The notes under the pieces are model-generated. The model worked only from the letters and a program-made list of their open reading frames with translations. It was not told the origin of the DNA and ran no database searches. A stretch of DNA of 64,000 nt from contig JAUYBL010000036.1 of the NCBI GenBank assembly GCA_030693065.1, positions 1 through 64,000 on the forward strand, read 5' to 3'. Positions within the stretch are counted from its first letter, which is position 1, and the number at the start of each line of letters is the position of its first letter. The DNA comes from Methylococcaceae bacterium. Lineage in GTDB: Bacteria > Pseudomonadota > Gammaproteobacteria > Methylococcales > Methylomonadaceae. The translations under genes were made by a program, and so were the position numbers. Of this stretch, positions 63,522 to 64,000 are shown in pieces.

Positions 63522-63543
63522 CAAACCGGAGTTACCCGGCTTG
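63522..63543 (-). terminator. Possible terminator of the right-edge sorting-signal gene
   Basis: CAAGCCGG-GTAACT-CCGGTTTG on the minus strand (one G-T pair), followed by ATTAT. It lies about 30 bases past the stop of the gene at 63574. The stem is fair and the T run weak. Confidence 0.45.
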
Positions 63544-63573
63544 ATTGAATTCACGTTAGTTTAAAAAGCGCAA

Positions 63574-64000
63574 CTAGCTATTTTTATTTTTCCGGCGATT
63601 CAAAAATAGTAAACCTAAGCCGCTACCAAACAACCATATTGCCGCCGGCACCGGCACGGCGGCAACATTTAAAGAACCAAAGCCTGAATCGCCAGCGACT
63701 GTTTGATAAGAAAAATAGGCTAGATCTTCCGGTATGCCTGTTCCTAAAGCTGATACCAAGGCAAACGAAGGATCGATGCTATTTACCAAGTAACTGACGC
63801 CAAGAAATGAACCGTCAAGAAAATCAGCCGTAGGCGTGAAATCGGCATCAGCAAGGTTGTAAGAAGTAGATAAAAAATTGAACGTCAACGTGGACAAATC
63901 AACAAATTCTGACCCTGCGTTAGTCAACGTTGCATTGTCGTAGGCAAAACTGCCGTTATAAGTTTCACCCACCAGCAAACCCGAATCGATAGCTCCGCTG
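63574..64000 (-). CDS. VPLPA/PEP-CTERM-type sorting-signal protein (5' end outside window)
   Basis: The frame is open to the right window edge, so the start lies outside; at least 141 residues are present. The C-terminus is VPVPAAIWLFGSGLGLLFLN followed by RRKNKNS: a VPxPA motif, hydrophobic helix and basic tail, the VPLPA-CTERM variant of the exosortase signal. The visible mature part is rich in Ser/Thr/Asp/Phe, with SFAYDNATLTNAGSEFVDLS reminiscent of small strand-rich surface proteins. Function unknown. Confidence 0.82.
   Translation of the reverse strand, partial: SGAIDSGLLVGETYNGSFAYDNATLTNAGSEFVDLSTLTFNFLSTSYNLADADFTPTADFLDGSFLGVSYLVNSIDPSFALVSALGTGIPEDLAYFSYQTVAGDSGFGSLNVAAVPVPAAIWLFGSGLGLLFLNRRKNKNS

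Overview
The window looks like a chromosomal segment of a gammaproteobacterial methylotroph, most likely a Methylococcales-type methanotroph. This is an inference from gene content: an NAD-linked, molybdenum-dependent formate dehydrogenase operon (fdsGBA-fdhD-fdsD), PEP synthase, heme A synthase, PEP-CTERM-type surface proteins, a very large cyclic beta-1,2-glucan synthase and many short palindromic repeats. No methane monooxygenase, methanol dehydrogenase, rRNA or tRNA gene is visible, so the assignment rests on context only.

Layout. 0-7 kb: a PEP-CTERM protein behind a sigma-54-like promoter, PEP synthase, a two-component pair and mobA (molybdenum cofactor nucleotide attachment). 7-14 kb: a small lipoprotein and the five-gene formate dehydrogenase operon, the last step of C1 oxidation, yielding CO2 and NADH. 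14-17 kb: heme A synthase, an HDOD protein and a phosphotransferase-fold protein. 17-24 kb: a drug-efflux region with EmrAB-type genes divergent from a tetR gene and a perfect palindromic operator between them, followed by a DevBCA-type ABC exporter with its own TolC-like protein. 24-34 kb: a lipase-like lipoprotein, glycogen debranching enzyme, a discoidin-like protein, a PAS/GGDEF/EAL protein whose ethylene-receptor-like N-terminus is interrupted by a stop codon, an aquaglyceroporin and two tiny membrane proteins (DUF3096 and DUF3309 types). 34-43 kb: one 2906-residue cyclic glucan synthase. 43-50 kb: a minus-strand, visibly A+T-richer accessory block with a NUDIX-domain protein, toxin-antitoxin genes (one toxin truncated at a palindromic repeat), an atypical Sel1-repeat/HATPase sensor with a receiver-domain partner, and an unknown protein. 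50-53 kb: ECF sigma factor, small zinc-finger-like anti-sigma factor, thioredoxin, CcdA, and a decayed gene of the DUF2282/BufA type. 53-57 kb: a 1303-residue FAD/Fe-S dehydrogenase. 57-63 kb: phosphate-related genes (alkaline phosphatase with a His-rich lipoprotein, polyphosphate kinase) and a CDP-alcohol phosphatidyltransferase. 63-64 kb: repeats and a second sorting-signal protein cut by the window edge.

Mobile and decayed DNA is a theme. Two nearly identical ~113 bp inverted-repeat elements (MITE-like) lie at 3.9 and 57.2 kb in opposite orientation. Modular palindromic repeats occur at 45.6, 52.9 and 63.1-63.4 kb. Several gene remnants are recognisable: bufA-like, vapC, a PiT-type permease start, and a copy of the discoidin-like gene.

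The best candidates for less-described biology are the sensor/receiver/toxin block at 43-50 kb, the interrupted ethylene-receptor-like c-di-GMP protein, and the sigma/anti-sigma/thioredoxin/CcdA cluster ending in a dead bufferin-like gene.
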